Below the pieces are notes generated by a model. It was not told the DNA's origin, did not search any database, and was given only the letters and a program-made list of their open reading frames with translations. Of a stretch of 64,000 nt of DNA, positions 30,228 to 38,563 are shown piece by piece. This stretch comes from Roseovarius sp. GTDB taxonomy: Bacteria > Pseudomonadota > Alphaproteobacteria > Rhodobacterales > Rhodobacteraceae. Location: positions 44,982 through 108,981 of the forward strand of contig JARGOC010000015.1 in assembly GCA_029212365.1 (NCBI GenBank), written 5' to 3'. The stretch's first letter is position 1. Every line of letters begins with the position of its first letter. Position numbers and translations under genes: made by a program.

Positions 30228-31708
30228 GCGATGCCCCCGTCAAGGGCCGCCACAGCCACGCTGGCTTGCTCAGCATCGTCAAACGGCAGCACATCGTCGC
30301 CCACGGTCTGGCCGGTTTCATGGCCTTTGCCTGCGATCAGCAAAGCATCCCCCGGCCCCAGCGCATCCACTGCGCGCAAGATCGCCTCGGCCCGATCGCC
30401 AAATTCAGACGCCTCGGGGCAACCCCGCATAACCGCGGCCCGAATAAGAGCCGGGTCTTCGCTGCGTGGGTTATCATCCGTGACGATCACGATATCGGCG
30501 TTCTTTGCCGCCGCTTGCCCCATCAAGGGCCGCTTGCCCGGATCACGATCACCGCCCGCGCCAACAATGGCCACCAAACGCCCCATCACATGCGGGCGAA
30601 GCGCCTTTAAGGCTGTGGCGACGGCATCGGGCGTATGTGCATAATCCACAAACACCGCCGCGCCATTTTGGCGGGTTGCAGCCAGTTGCATGCGGCCTCG
30701 TACGGTTTGCATTTGTGACAATGTCTCAAACACGCGGTCCGGGTCAGCGCCCGAAGCAATCACCAAACCAGCGGCTAACAACAGGTTTTCGGCCTGAAAT
30801 CCGCCAATCAACCCAAGACGCATCTGATGTACACGGCCATGCCAGGCAAAGCGGACCTCCTGGCCTGTGGCATCAAATCGCTGTGCCTGAAGGTGGAGAT
30901 CGCAACTTGGGTCGCGGCCCACACGGATCACTTCCTGACCACGGTCCAGCGCAATATCTGCCATCTCGCGGCCACGCGGATCATCCACATTGATCACCGC
31001 CACGCCCTCATCGGGCAGAACACGGGCAAACAACCCGGCCTTGGCGGCAAAATACGCGTCAAAACTGTCGTGATAATCCAGATGATCCTGCGTGAAATTG
31101 GTAAACCCGGCGGCGGCCAACCTCACCCCGTCCAGGCGGCGCTGCTCCAATCCATGCGAGGATGCCTCCATCGCAGCATGAGTGATCCCATTGGCTTCGA
31201 TCTCGGCCAGCACCCGGTGCAGCGTTATAGGTTCGGGCGTGGTGTGGGCCAGAGGGGCACAATAGGCGCCTTCCACCCCGGTGGTACCCAGATTGACCGC
31301 ATCAAACCCCAGCGCAGTCCAGATTTGCCGGGTGAAGGACGCCACAGATGTTTTGCCATTGGTGCCGGTCACGGCAATCATTGTCTCGGGCTGGCGGCCA
31401 AACCACAAAGCCGCTGCATAGGCCAATGTCTGACGCGGATCTGCGGCAATAATCAGCGCGGCATCACTGTTGGCCAGCTCAGTTTGGGCTATTTCGGCCC
31501 CTTGCGCATCGGTCAGGATGGCCCCGGCCCCCTGACGCAGCGCATATTGGATAAACGTGCCCCCGTGCACCCGTGTGCCGGGCAAAGCGGCAAACAAAAA
31601 GCCGTCCTTCACCTCGCGGCTGTCCACGGCCAACCCGGTTACATCCGCCGAGCGCCCGCCCTTTGCGGTCAGCCCCAGCCCTGCTAATGTTGTCGTCTGC
31701 CCCACCAC
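30224..31708 (-). CDS. murE: UDP-MurNAc-L-Ala-D-Glu--meso-diaminopimelate ligase MurE
   Basis: Adds the third stem residue. The motif DNPRSEDP is the DNPR loop that marks meso-diaminopimelate specificity (lysine-type enzymes differ), so the stem peptide is of the DAP type. The P-loop is VTGTNGKTSVASF; the segments NFTQDHLDYH and FVDYAHTPDA are also present. 494 residues. The start is a GTG at 31708, 15 nt after the ftsI stop. It overlaps murF by 4 nt. Confidence 0.96.
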   Translation of the reverse strand: MVGQTTTLAGLGLTAKGGRSADVTGLAVDSREVKDGFLFAALPGTRVHGGTFIQYALRQGAGAILTDAQGAEIAQTELANSDAALIIAADPRQTLAYAAALWFGRQPETMIAVTGTNGKTSVASFTRQIWTALGFDAVNLGTTGVEGAYCAPLAHTTPEPITLHRVLAEIEANGITHAAMEASSHGLEQRRLDGVRLAAAGFTNFTQDHLDYHDSFDAYFAAKAGLFARVLPDEGVAVINVDDPRGREMADIALDRGQEVIRVGRDPSCDLHLQAQRFDATGQEVRFAWHGRVHQMRLGLIGGFQAENLLLAAGLVIASGADPDRVFETLSQMQTVRGRMQLAATRQNGAAVFVDYAHTPDAVATALKALRPHVMGRLVAIVGAGGDRDPGKRPLMGQAAAKNADIVIVTDDNPRSEDPALIRAAVMRGCPEASEFGDRAEAILRAVDALGPGDALLIAGKGHETGQTVGDDVLPFDDAEQASVAVAALDGGIA

Positions 31709-31723
31709 GATTTGCCCTTCGGC

Positions 31724-33511
31724 TTAGTTTGATGTCAGCGTTATACCGCTTAACGCAGGAGGTTCAATCTGCGGTCTCAGCCCCAGCAACGGGGCCACAC
31801 GCCTGATGATCTCGGCTGCGACAGGTACGGCTGTCCAGCCTGCGGTGCGACGGGGCTTTTTGCCCGAGGTTTCAACCGGCTCGTCAAAGGTGACCACCAG
31901 CACATATTGTGGCTTGTGCGCCGGGAACATGCTGGCGAATGTCGTAATGGTCTTGTCTTTGTGATACCCGCCCCCGCGTTCCTTGGGTTTGTCGGCGGTG
32001 CCGGTTTTGCCAGCCACTGCATATCCGGGCACATCGCCCATGCTGGCGGTGCCTTCGGTGACCACCTTGCGCAGCATGCTCTGGGCGGTTTTTGCAGTTT
32101 GCTCAGACATCACCCGCTCGCCATATTGGGGCTTGTCGCGTTTCAGCAGCGTTGGGCGTATCCGCGTGCCGCCATTGGCAATCGCTGCATAGCCAGCCGC
32201 CAGATGCAGCGGGCTGGAGGACAGCCCGTGACCATAGGAAATTGTCACCGTCGACAGGTCCGTCCAGCGCTTGGGCAACAAAGGTGCCCCCCCTTTGGCC
32301 TCAACAATCTCAAGGCCTGTGGGATCAAAGAACCCCATGGATTTCAGGAATTCCTTTTGCCGCTTTGGCCCGATTTTCAGCGCCATGCGGCCGGTTCCGC
32401 GGTTGGAGGATTGGATGATGATGTCCGCCACGGTCAGAACACCGTAGTTCTTGTTCTTGAACTCACCAATCTTGCGCCCGCCGACTTTCAGCGGTGGCGA
32501 GGTATCAATCACCGTATTTTGGTTGACCAGCTGCAGGTCAATCGCCTGAGCGGCGGCAAAGATCTTGAAGGTTGAGCCCAGCTCATACACCCCCTGCACC
32601 GAGCGGTTAAACAGCGGGCTGTCAGAGGGGTTGCCCTTGGTGGGGGGGCGTGGGCGATTGTTGGGGTCGAAATCGGGCAATGAAGCAATAGAAATCACCT
32701 CACCAGTGTGCACATCCAGCAATACCGCAGCAGCCCCTTTGGCGTTCATGATTTTCATGCCACCAAATAAAACCCGCTCAATCGCCGTCTGGATCGACAG
32801 ATCAAGCGACAGTTGCAAAGGTTCATGCCCCTTGGCGGGATCACGCAGGCGCTCGTCATAGAATTTCTCAATCCCGGCCACACCGATCACCTCGGCGGCA
32901 TGCACACCCTCGCGCCCGAAACTGGCCCCGCCCATCACATGGGCCGCCAAATTGCCATTGGGGTAAAGGCGCATTTCACGCGGGCCAAACAACAGGCCCG
33001 GCTCACCAATTTCATGCACAGACTGCAACTGCTCGGGGCTGATTTTCTTCTTTATCCACAGAAACTTGCGCTTTCCTGTGAAATCTTTCAGCAGGCGCTC
33101 TTCCTTCAGATCAGGGAAAATCCTGACCAGCGCCTTGGCGGTTTTGACCGGCTCAATCATCTGTTGGGGCTGGGCGTAAAGGCTGTGGGTTTCAAAATTC
33201 GTCGCCAGAATGCGACCCTTGCGATCCACAATATCTGCGCGCTGCGCCAGAATATCCGCCCCTGCAACTGACGCGCGCGGCTCTGAGGGCTCAGTATTGG
33301 CCAACACGCCCATGCGGCCACCGATGACAGCGAAGGCGGCAAAAAAGAACACCCCCAGCACCAGCAAACGGCTTTCAGCCCGCTTGCGCGCGCGATCACG
33401 TTGTTCTTCATGGCGCAGGCGCAGGTTTTCGCGCTCAATCGCATCGGGGTTTTCACCCTTGGCACGGGCCTGAAGAATACGCGCCAAAGGACGCAACGGT
33501 GTTCGGATCAT
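31724..33511 (-). CDS. ftsI: Division-specific transpeptidase FtsI (PBP3)
   Basis: Class B penicillin-binding protein cross-linking septal peptidoglycan. An N-terminal cytoplasmic basic segment and one transmembrane helix (VLGVFFFAAFAVIGG) precede the dimerisation domain and the transpeptidase domain. The catalytic motifs are STFK (Ser313 nucleophile), SSNRGT (SxN) and KTGTA. 595 residues, normal. Its ATG overlaps the ftsL stop (ATGA). Confidence 0.96.
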   Translation of the reverse strand: MIRTPLRPLARILQARAKGENPDAIERENLRLRHEEQRDRARKRAESRLLVLGVFFFAAFAVIGGRMGVLANTEPSEPRASVAGADILAQRADIVDRKGRILATNFETHSLYAQPQQMIEPVKTAKALVRIFPDLKEERLLKDFTGKRKFLWIKKKISPEQLQSVHEIGEPGLLFGPREMRLYPNGNLAAHVMGGASFGREGVHAAEVIGVAGIEKFYDERLRDPAKGHEPLQLSLDLSIQTAIERVLFGGMKIMNAKGAAAVLLDVHTGEVISIASLPDFDPNNRPRPPTKGNPSDSPLFNRSVQGVYELGSTFKIFAAAQAIDLQLVNQNTVIDTSPPLKVGGRKIGEFKNKNYGVLTVADIIIQSSNRGTGRMALKIGPKRQKEFLKSMGFFDPTGLEIVEAKGGAPLLPKRWTDLSTVTISYGHGLSSSPLHLAAGYAAIANGGTRIRPTLLKRDKPQYGERVMSEQTAKTAQSMLRKVVTEGTASMGDVPGYAVAGKTGTADKPKERGGGYHKDKTITTFASMFPAHKPQYVLVVTFDEPVETSGKKPRRTAGWTAVPVAAEIIRRVAPLLGLRPQIEPPALSGITLTSN

Positions 33512-33861
33512 GGCTGTTGCTCCATGTTGGATACGTCCACGGGGTTGGTGATTGGCAAATGCCCGTCCAACTCAATCGGCGGAAAGGTCACCTGGTCAAT
33601 CTTGCCAAACTGTTCGGGGCGCAGGGGCAAAAGGCCCAGTTTTTCAAAATTCAAATCTGCCAGATCACGCAGCCGCTGGGGCCGGTTCAAATACGCCCAT
33701 TCGGCATTCAGCACGCGCAAACGCTGGCGCGCGCCCGCAATATCATTCTGAATACCCTGCGCCTGCGATTGGGCGGCCTGGGTCTCGTAGTTCTCTCGAT
33801 AGGCCCAAAAGGCCAGAGCAATGACAGCCACTGCCGTCAACACAACAAACAGGCTGCGCAT
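33508..33861 (-). CDS. ftsL: Cell division protein FtsL
   Basis: A 117-residue bitopic protein. One transmembrane helix (residues 2-20), then a heptad-like coiled coil (about 28-65) containing AGARQRLRVLNAEWAYLNRP, which fits the FtsL/FtsB fold, and a C-terminal tail. Sequence conservation in this family is low, so the assignment rests on size, topology and its canonical position between rsmH and ftsI, with TAATG and ATGA overlaps on either side. Confidence 0.88.
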   Translation of the reverse strand: MRSLFVVLTAVAVIALAFWAYRENYETQAAQSQAQGIQNDIAGARQRLRVLNAEWAYLNRPQRLRDLADLNFEKLGLLPLRPEQFGKIDQVTFPPIELDGHLPITNPVDVSNMEQQP

Positions 33862-34865
33862 TATCTTTCCCCCTTCAGCATCGGCTGGCCGATGGATTTG
33901 CGATCCGTCACTCCGGGTGCGGCATCTGTTCGTGTGGCAACGCGTAATTTGGCACTGCGCGCGCGCGGATTTTCCGCCAGCTCGCGGTCATCCGGGCCAA
34001 TAGCCTTGCGGCTTTTGACGGTGAACTGCGGGGCTTCGCGGGTCACTTCGGGTGCGTGGCGACTGCCGCCGCCGCCCCCGCCCGAGCGCTGCGTCAAAAA
34101 CCGTTTAACCATCCTGTCCTCGACCGAATGAAACGTCACAACAGCCAATTGCCCTCCGGGTTTCAGCGCGCGTTCAGCAGCCTCCAACCCGCCGATCAAC
34201 TCGCCGTATTCATCATTTACCGCAATCCTGAGCGCCTGAAAGCTGCGCGTGGCAGGATGGGCCTGGCCGGGTTTGGAGCGTGGCAAACAGCCCTCAACAA
34301 TCCCCGCCAAACGCAATGTCGTGGTGATTGGCGTGGCCTCACGTTCACGCACAATCGCGCGGGCAATCCGGCGGCTTGCGCGTTCTTCGCCATATAAATA
34401 AAGGATATCGGCCAGTTCTGCTTCGTCCAGCTCATTGACCAGATCAGCGGCCGAGCGCCCGTCCTGGCTCATCCGCATATCCAGCGGCCCGTCCCGCATG
34501 AACGAAAATCCACGTTCGGCAAGGTCCAGCTGCATCGAAGATACGCCCAAATCCAGAACAACGCCGTCCAGATCGCAGGCCAGATCGCTGGCCACCTCGT
34601 CCATCTGGGAAAAAACCGCCTGCACCAGCTGCACGCGGTCGCCGTAGGCCGCAGCCCAGGTCTTGGCCAGCTCCAGCGCCAGAGGGTCACGATCCACGCC
34701 GATCACCTTGTCGGCACCGGCCTCCAGCAAGCCACGCGTATAGCCGCCAGCGCCCAATGTGCCGTCCAGCCAAACACCCGTCACCGGGGCCACAGCCGCC
34801 AGCAATGGGCGCAACAGGACAGGAATATGGGGGGCATCATCGGGGGTATGGGCTGAGGCCGCCAT
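33861..34865 (-). CDS. rsmH: 16S rRNA (cytosine-1402-N4) methyltransferase RsmH
   Basis: The mraW gene product, which methylates N4 of C1402 in 16S rRNA. SAM-binding region [19 protein letters not shown]; family signatures [25 protein letters not shown] and the C-terminal [15 protein letters not shown]. 334 residues. The stop overlaps the ftsL start (TAATG), and mraZ ends 3 nt upstream of the gene, giving the classical mraZ-rsmH-ftsL start of the dcw cluster. Confidence 0.96.
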   Translation of the reverse strand: MAASAHTPDDAPHIPVLLRPLLAAVAPVTGVWLDGTLGAGGYTRGLLEAGADKVIGVDRDPLALELAKTWAAAYGDRVQLVQAVFSQMDEVASDLACDLDGVVLDLGVSSMQLDLAERGFSFMRDGPLDMRMSQDGRSAADLVNELDEAELADILYLYGEERASRRIARAIVREREATPITTTLRLAGIVEGCLPRSKPGQAHPATRSFQALRIAVNDEYGELIGGLEAAERALKPGGQLAVVTFHSVEDRMVKRFLTQRSGGGGGGSRHAPEVTREAPQFTVKSRKAIGPDDRELAENPRARSAKLRVATRTDAAPGVTDRKSIGQPMLKGER

Positions 34866-34868
34866 CGC

Positions 34869-35372
34869 TCACTCCCCCTTTACGTTATCCAGGTAAACCA
34901 ACGGGTCGAAATCATCGGGCAGCTCGTCCAGCCACTCTTCGGTCTTGGACAGCTCCTCTGTTTCATATGTCTCGGTCTTCCAGATCTGAAACGTGTCACC
35001 GGCGGCAATAAAAAACGCCTCATTGTCCAATTCGATCTTCTGGCGCAGCTTTGCAGGCAAAACCAAACGCCCGGTTTCATCCACGCTGGTCGGAAAGGAC
35101 TGCCCGTGAAACAGACGTTGAAGCATCTTGCGCTCCATGGAGCCGCGCGGCAGAGCGTCGATCTTGGCATCGACCTCTTCGATCGCTTCCATAGTATAGC
35201 ATTCCAGGTAATTGCGGCGGTGATCACCGTATACGATCACCAGTTCGGGGCTGTCGCCTTCGCGCCAATTCGGGTCAGATGCCTCAAGCACACGGCGAAA
35301 CGAGGCCGGGATAGACACCCTGCCCTTCGTATCCACCTTGTGGTGGCTTTCACCTCTGAACCTGCGGCTCAC
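34869..35372 (-). CDS. mraZ: Transcriptional regulator MraZ
   Basis: First gene of the dcw cluster, a DNA-binding repressor of the same cluster in enterobacteria. Two SpoVT/AbrB-like halves: FRGESHHKVDTKGRVSIPASFR (shown as FRGE and KVDTKGRVSIPASFR) and SVDETGRLVLPAKLR. The C-terminal region is acidic. I chose the GTG at 35372, giving 167 residues starting VSRRFRGE, which fits relatives; another GTG four codons upstream is also open. No clear MraZ boxes (TGGG repeats with 10-nt period) were found upstream. Confidence 0.92.
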   Translation of the reverse strand: MSRRFRGESHHKVDTKGRVSIPASFRRVLEASDPNWREGDSPELVIVYGDHRRNYLECYTMEAIEEVDAKIDALPRGSMERKMLQRLFHGQSFPTSVDETGRLVLPAKLRQKIELDNEAFFIAAGDTFQIWKTETYETEELSKTEEWLDELPDDFDPLVYLDNVKGE

Positions 35373-35427
35373 TGTCCCGTGCACCCTTTTTGTTACCCCC
35401 CGAAAATTCTGTCCCTAAAACGGGAAA

Positions 35428-35463
35428 CGGCGAATTGAGCTGCTGCCACTGCCCAATTCGCCG
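35428..35463. promoter_or_regulatory. Hairpin in the mraZ leader or promoter region
   Basis: CGGCGAATTG/CAATTCGCCG, a perfect 10-bp stem with a 16-nt loop, about 56 nt upstream of the mraZ start. It has no T-run on either side, so it is not an ordinary terminator; it could be an mRNA leader structure or operator. Confidence 0.4.
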
Positions 35464-35687
35464 CCCTCGTCCCGCTCTTGGCGGGGTGTCCAGCTGCGCG
35501 CGCCACCTGGGGGGATGTCTGCTCGCCCGCGCGCCGGATCTCTTCGTTCGATGAAAGCGGATGCCTGTATGAACCTGCCTTGGGTTTTTTATATTCGGGG
35601 TCGTTTGGTGCCCCTGTCCCGTTTTCATCGTAGGTATAGGGATGCCACGGGAATTCATGGTAATCAACACCTTTTTTCGGGAAATAT

Positions 35688-35733
35688 CCACATCATGTTG
35701 TTTTACGGCTCTCAAGAAATCAACATGATGTGG
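35688..35733. promoter_or_regulatory. Perfect 13-bp inverted repeat containing CAACATG
   Basis: CCACATCATGTTG and CAACATGATGTGG are separated by 20 nt (35701-35720). The CAACATG core recurs in a 14-bp palindrome 50 nt further upstream. The spacing puts the arm centres 33 bp apart, about three helical turns, which would suit a cooperatively bound or looping regulator. Confidence 0.5.
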
Positions 35734-35783
35734 GGGAATTCACCCGAAAACCGCATTACCTAGCGGAAAGACACCGATGCAAA

Positions 35784-35797
35784 CACAACATGTTGTG
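35784..35797. promoter_or_regulatory. 14-bp palindrome CACAACATGTTGTG
   Basis: Perfectly symmetric CACAACATGTTGTG. With the inverted repeat at 35688-35733 it makes four CAACATG half-sites within 110 bp upstream of mraZ. A candidate operator; the binding protein is unknown. Confidence 0.45.
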
Positions 35798-36000
35798 CAG
35801 CCCTGAGGGGTGCAGTTTTATCCCATCAAATCCCAGATTTTTTTGATTATCAGTGCTGGCTAAGCTTTTTGGTGAAAACCAAGCGCCAAAACGGGCAAAT
35901 CCCAGCTTGATCACAGCACGATTCGGGGCTGACAAGCGGGTATCCCACCCATTCCCATGTATCGTGCCATGATTTCCCGTGGCGCGGGATCGTCGGGCGT

Positions 36001-36504
36001 TCAGCCCACCTCAAGCCATTTGTACATGACCCGTGCATCTACCAACCCTTCGGTTGGATGCTGGAATGCGCGCGGCAAAAGCCCCACGGTCTCATAGCCC
36101 AGCTTCTCCCACAGGCGGATCGCGCCTGCGTTGGTGCTCAGCACCAGATTGAACTGCATTGCCATATAGCCCAGCGCCAGCGCCTGGGATTGCGAATGCA
36201 CGCACATCTGTGCCGCAACCCCCTGCCCGCGTGCCGACTCGGCCACCATGTAGCCGCAGTTGCACACATGCGCGCCACCGCCGGCATGGTTGGTCTTGAT
36301 GTAATATGTGCCCAGAACTTCATCGCCCTTCGCCACCAGATAGGTGGCCCGAGACGCGTCCATCCACATTATGCGCGCAGCTTCTTCGGTGATCTTAGAG
36401 TCGATCGCATAGGTCGTGCCCGCACGGATCACCCCGCGCAGGATCGGCCAAAGCGCGGGCCAGTCCTCGGCCCGCGCCGTTCTTATGATCAGATCAGAGG
36501 CCAA
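36001..36504 (-). CDS. GNAT-family N-acetyltransferase
   Basis: A 167-residue acetyltransferase. The acetyl-CoA-binding motif A is seen as GYMVAESARGQGVAAQMC, and the late segment AIRLWEKLGYETVGLLPRAF is the typical motif B and C-terminal strand. The acceptor is unknown. The only fitting start is a TTG at 36504, 1 nt after the acuI stop, so translation is probably coupled to acuI. It is the last gene of that run. Confidence 0.8.
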   Translation of the reverse strand: MASDLIIRTARAEDWPALWPILRGVIRAGTTYAIDSKITEEAARIMWMDASRATYLVAKGDEVLGTYYIKTNHAGGGAHVCNCGYMVAESARGQGVAAQMCVHSQSQALALGYMAMQFNLVLSTNAGAIRLWEKLGYETVGLLPRAFQHPTEGLVDARVMYKWLEVG

Positions 36505-36505
36505 T

Positions 36506-37498
36506 TCAGGCGTTCACATCCACAACAACCCGGCCCTTGACCTGCCCCTTCAGGATGTCACGGCCCAACTGTGGCAGATCGCTCAAACTGGCGGGGTGAA
36601 TCATCGCATCCAGTTTGTCCATCGGCAGGTCTTTGGCAATCCGTGCCCAGGCCCGCACCCGGTTGTCATAGGGTTGCATGACGCTGTCGATGCCCAGCAG
36701 GTTCACGCCACGCAGCAAAAACGGGATAACGGTTGCAGGCAGGCCAGCACCACCGGCCAGCCCCACCGCCGATACCGACGCACCGTACTTCATCTGCCCC
36801 AGAACCCGTGCCAGCATGTCACCGCCCACGGCATCGACACACCCGGCCCAGGTCTCGGCTTCCAGCGGGCGTTTGACGGTCTCATTGATCTCGTCGCGCG
36901 CCACAATCTGGGTGGCGCCCAGTGATTTCAGATAGTCGCCCGTTTCAGGCCGCCCGGTCACACCGGCCACTTCGTAGCCAAGATTGGCCAGAATTGCCGT
37001 CGCAACTGATCCAACACCACCTGCGGCCCCCGTCACCAGAACCGGGCCATTGCCCGGTGTCAGCCCGTGATCCTCAAGCGCCATGATTGCCAACATTGCG
37101 GTAAACCCAGCCGTGCCCACGGCCATCGCAGCGCGTGTGTCCAGACCATCCGGAAGCGGCACCAGCCAATCGGCTTTGACCCGCGCTTTTTGGGAATAGC
37201 CGCCCCAATGCGCCTCACCCACGCGCCAGCCGGTCAGCACCACTTTGTCGCCGGGTTTATAGCGCTCATCATCGCTGGACTCGACCGTGCCGGCAAAATC
37301 AATACCGGGCACATGTGGATATTTGCGCACCAGCCCGCCGCCCGGCCCGATGCACAGACCATCCTTGTAATTGACGGTTGAATATTCAACCGCAACCGTC
37401 ACCTCTGCATGCGGTAGATCCTCCAGCGTCAAAGTCTTCACCTCGGCGCTTGTCTTGCCGCTTTCGTCGTCTTTCTCAACCACAAGTGCCTTGAACAT
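36506..37498 (-). CDS. acuI: Acrylyl-CoA reductase AcuI (YhdH-type quinone oxidoreductase)
   Basis: A 330-residue zinc-free MDR-superfamily reductase that converts acrylyl-CoA to propionyl-CoA with NADPH. This detoxifies acrylate derived from DMSP lyases and from 3-hydroxypropionate. Family traits: YSTVNYKDGL near the N terminus, HVPGIDFAGTV, the nucleotide-binding VTGAAGGVGSVA, and C-terminal GQVKGRVVVDV. In marine roseobacters acuI is co-transcribed with dmdA; here a dmdA remnant lies directly upstream in the same direction. The start is supported by AGAGGA upstream of the ATG. Confidence 0.88.
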   Translation of the reverse strand: MFKALVVEKDDESGKTSAEVKTLTLEDLPHAEVTVAVEYSTVNYKDGLCIGPGGGLVRKYPHVPGIDFAGTVESSDDERYKPGDKVVLTGWRVGEAHWGGYSQKARVKADWLVPLPDGLDTRAAMAVGTAGFTAMLAIMALEDHGLTPGNGPVLVTGAAGGVGSVATAILANLGYEVAGVTGRPETGDYLKSLGATQIVARDEINETVKRPLEAETWAGCVDAVGGDMLARVLGQMKYGASVSAVGLAGGAGLPATVIPFLLRGVNLLGIDSVMQPYDNRVRAWARIAKDLPMDKLDAMIHPASLSDLPQLGRDILKGQVKGRVVVDVNA

Positions 37499-37611
37499 TG
37501 CCTATCCTCTTTCATGTCTGCGCCAGGGTGGCGTGTGGCAATTAATATCCCGGAGAACGCGAAAACTCTGCGCCCGCTCTCATCATCTTAGTTGGTGCTA
37601 CGCCAAGAATT

Positions 37612-37856
37612 TTGTACCGGGCCTTCCTTGGCCACGCGCAACACAGCATCGCGCCCAATGCAGCAAATCGCCGTTCGCAAGACACATCCCAAACCTGCAC
37701 CGCAGATTTAAGATGGGAATAATCTTCAACCGAGCTGCGAAACACCGTGGGCAGCAACATATGGTTGTAAATTGTATACGCCTTGACCCCTGCGGCTTCG
37801 ACTCCGTCGGAAAATGGCGTACGGCGCAGACGGTGTGACAAAGACAGCGTCACCAT
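37612..37856 (-). pseudogene. dmdA: dmdA (DMSP demethylase) remnant with large internal deletion
   Basis: Minus-strand frame from 37856 to 37668 encodes 63 residues that read like the N terminus of DmdA, a GcvT-fold enzyme moving a methyl group from DMSP to tetrahydrofolate. Key segments are RRTPFSDGVEAAGVKAYT, YNHMLLPTVF and VQVWDVSCER. The frame then loses similarity. A few bases on, at 37659-37612 in another frame, IGRDAVLRVAKEGPVQ resembles the conserved IGxxAL...GP segment of the C-terminal half of GcvT/DmdA proteins. About 245 bp remain of an expected 1.1 kb gene. The ATG overlaps the DUF1326 stop (TAATG). acuI, the usual dmdA partner, follows 113 nt downstream. A short truncated peptide may still be translated. 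Confidence 0.75.
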
Positions 37857-38560
37857 TATTTTGGTCCGTGCCAGTCGATCGGGCATATCTCAGCCGACAT
37901 GCCTGAAAAATCCCAGACCCGGCCATAATCGCGCACGCGGCTTTTTATCCCCTTGGCGGCAATAATATCTGGCCCCATCCAGTATTTGGAGTTCGACACC
38001 ATCACCGGATGATCAGGGTCGGCCCCGTCTATCATCTCAATCTCGCCCTGGATTTTGCGGCCGATGTAAATGCCACGTTTCTTGCCATCACGCACGATAT
38101 CAACCTTCTGGCGCTCCGCTCCGATGATCTCACTCACCAACATGGTGAACAGACCCGTGGTGCCCCCCGCCTGCCCCGAAAAGATCTGCAAAAGCCCGTT
38201 ATAGGCTTTTCCGCTGGCGCGCTCGTCCACATAGGCCGCGACCTTCCAGTTGCCCTCGCCCATACGGCCCGGAATATCGACCAGAAGACCCACATTCAGG
38301 CCTGACAGGTCTTCGCCCTCAAAGTGGCCCTCGTCTATGGCAATCGCCATCCAGGCATGACAATGCCCTTCGGTGGGCGGGTGCTGGCCAAGGCTGACCA
38401 CGCAGGGGCAGAACATGGTACACGAGCAGTTCAAAAACAGCTCGCCCTTGATGGCCCAATCGGTGGGCGAGGCTTGCCTCCGCTTGGGGTTGGGCATCCG
38501 GTTGTCGATCCGTTGTGACACCGGCAATTTATCCGCATCAGGTCTTCGCAGTACCGCCAT
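37856..38560 (-). CDS. DUF1326 protein, candidate metal-binding partner of DUF2182
   Basis: A 234-residue soluble protein of the DUF1326 family. After a basic N-terminal extension of about 35 residues comes a dense Cys/His cluster: C45, C47, C51, C53 (CxCxxxCxC), then H60, H66, C67 and H68. This looks like a metal- or cluster-binding site, which is my inference; the family has no established function. No signal peptide is visible. GGAGGA lies 8 nt before the ATG. It begins 3 nt after the DUF2182 gene, so the two form an operon. Confidence 0.8.
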   Translation of the reverse strand: MAVLRRPDADKLPVSQRIDNRMPNPKRRQASPTDWAIKGELFLNCSCTMFCPCVVSLGQHPPTEGHCHAWMAIAIDEGHFEGEDLSGLNVGLLVDIPGRMGEGNWKVAAYVDERASGKAYNGLLQIFSGQAGGTTGLFTMLVSEIIGAERQKVDIVRDGKKRGIYIGRKIQGEIEMIDGADPDHPVMVSNSKYWMGPDIIAAKGIKSRVRDYGRVWDFSGMSAEICPIDWHGPK

Positions 38561-38563
38561 GAT

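Larger units (their letters stand above)
35373..36000. other. Upstream region of the dcw cluster, 628 nt without a gene
   Basis: This gap between the GNAT gene and mraZ is AT-rich relative to its neighbours and should contain the main dcw promoter. It carries a 10-bp-stem hairpin, a 13-bp inverted repeat and a 14-bp palindrome, listed separately. I looked for RNase P RNA and for tRNA signatures and saw neither. No open frame in it has a supportable start. Confidence 0.6.

Noticed and set aside
35373..35480. MraZ boxes upstream of mraZ
   Set aside because: Several GGG triplets exist, but not with the regular 10-nt spacing of known boxes.
35373..36000. RNase P RNA or a tRNA upstream of mraZ
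   Set aside because: Neither the conserved RNase P core (GAGGAAAGTCC) nor a T-loop sequence (GTTCGAATC type) is present on either strand.
37542..37886. An intact 114-residue gene
   Set aside because: Only residues corresponding to the DmdA N terminus look protein-like; the rest is read in a wrong frame after a deletion, so it is listed as a pseudogene.
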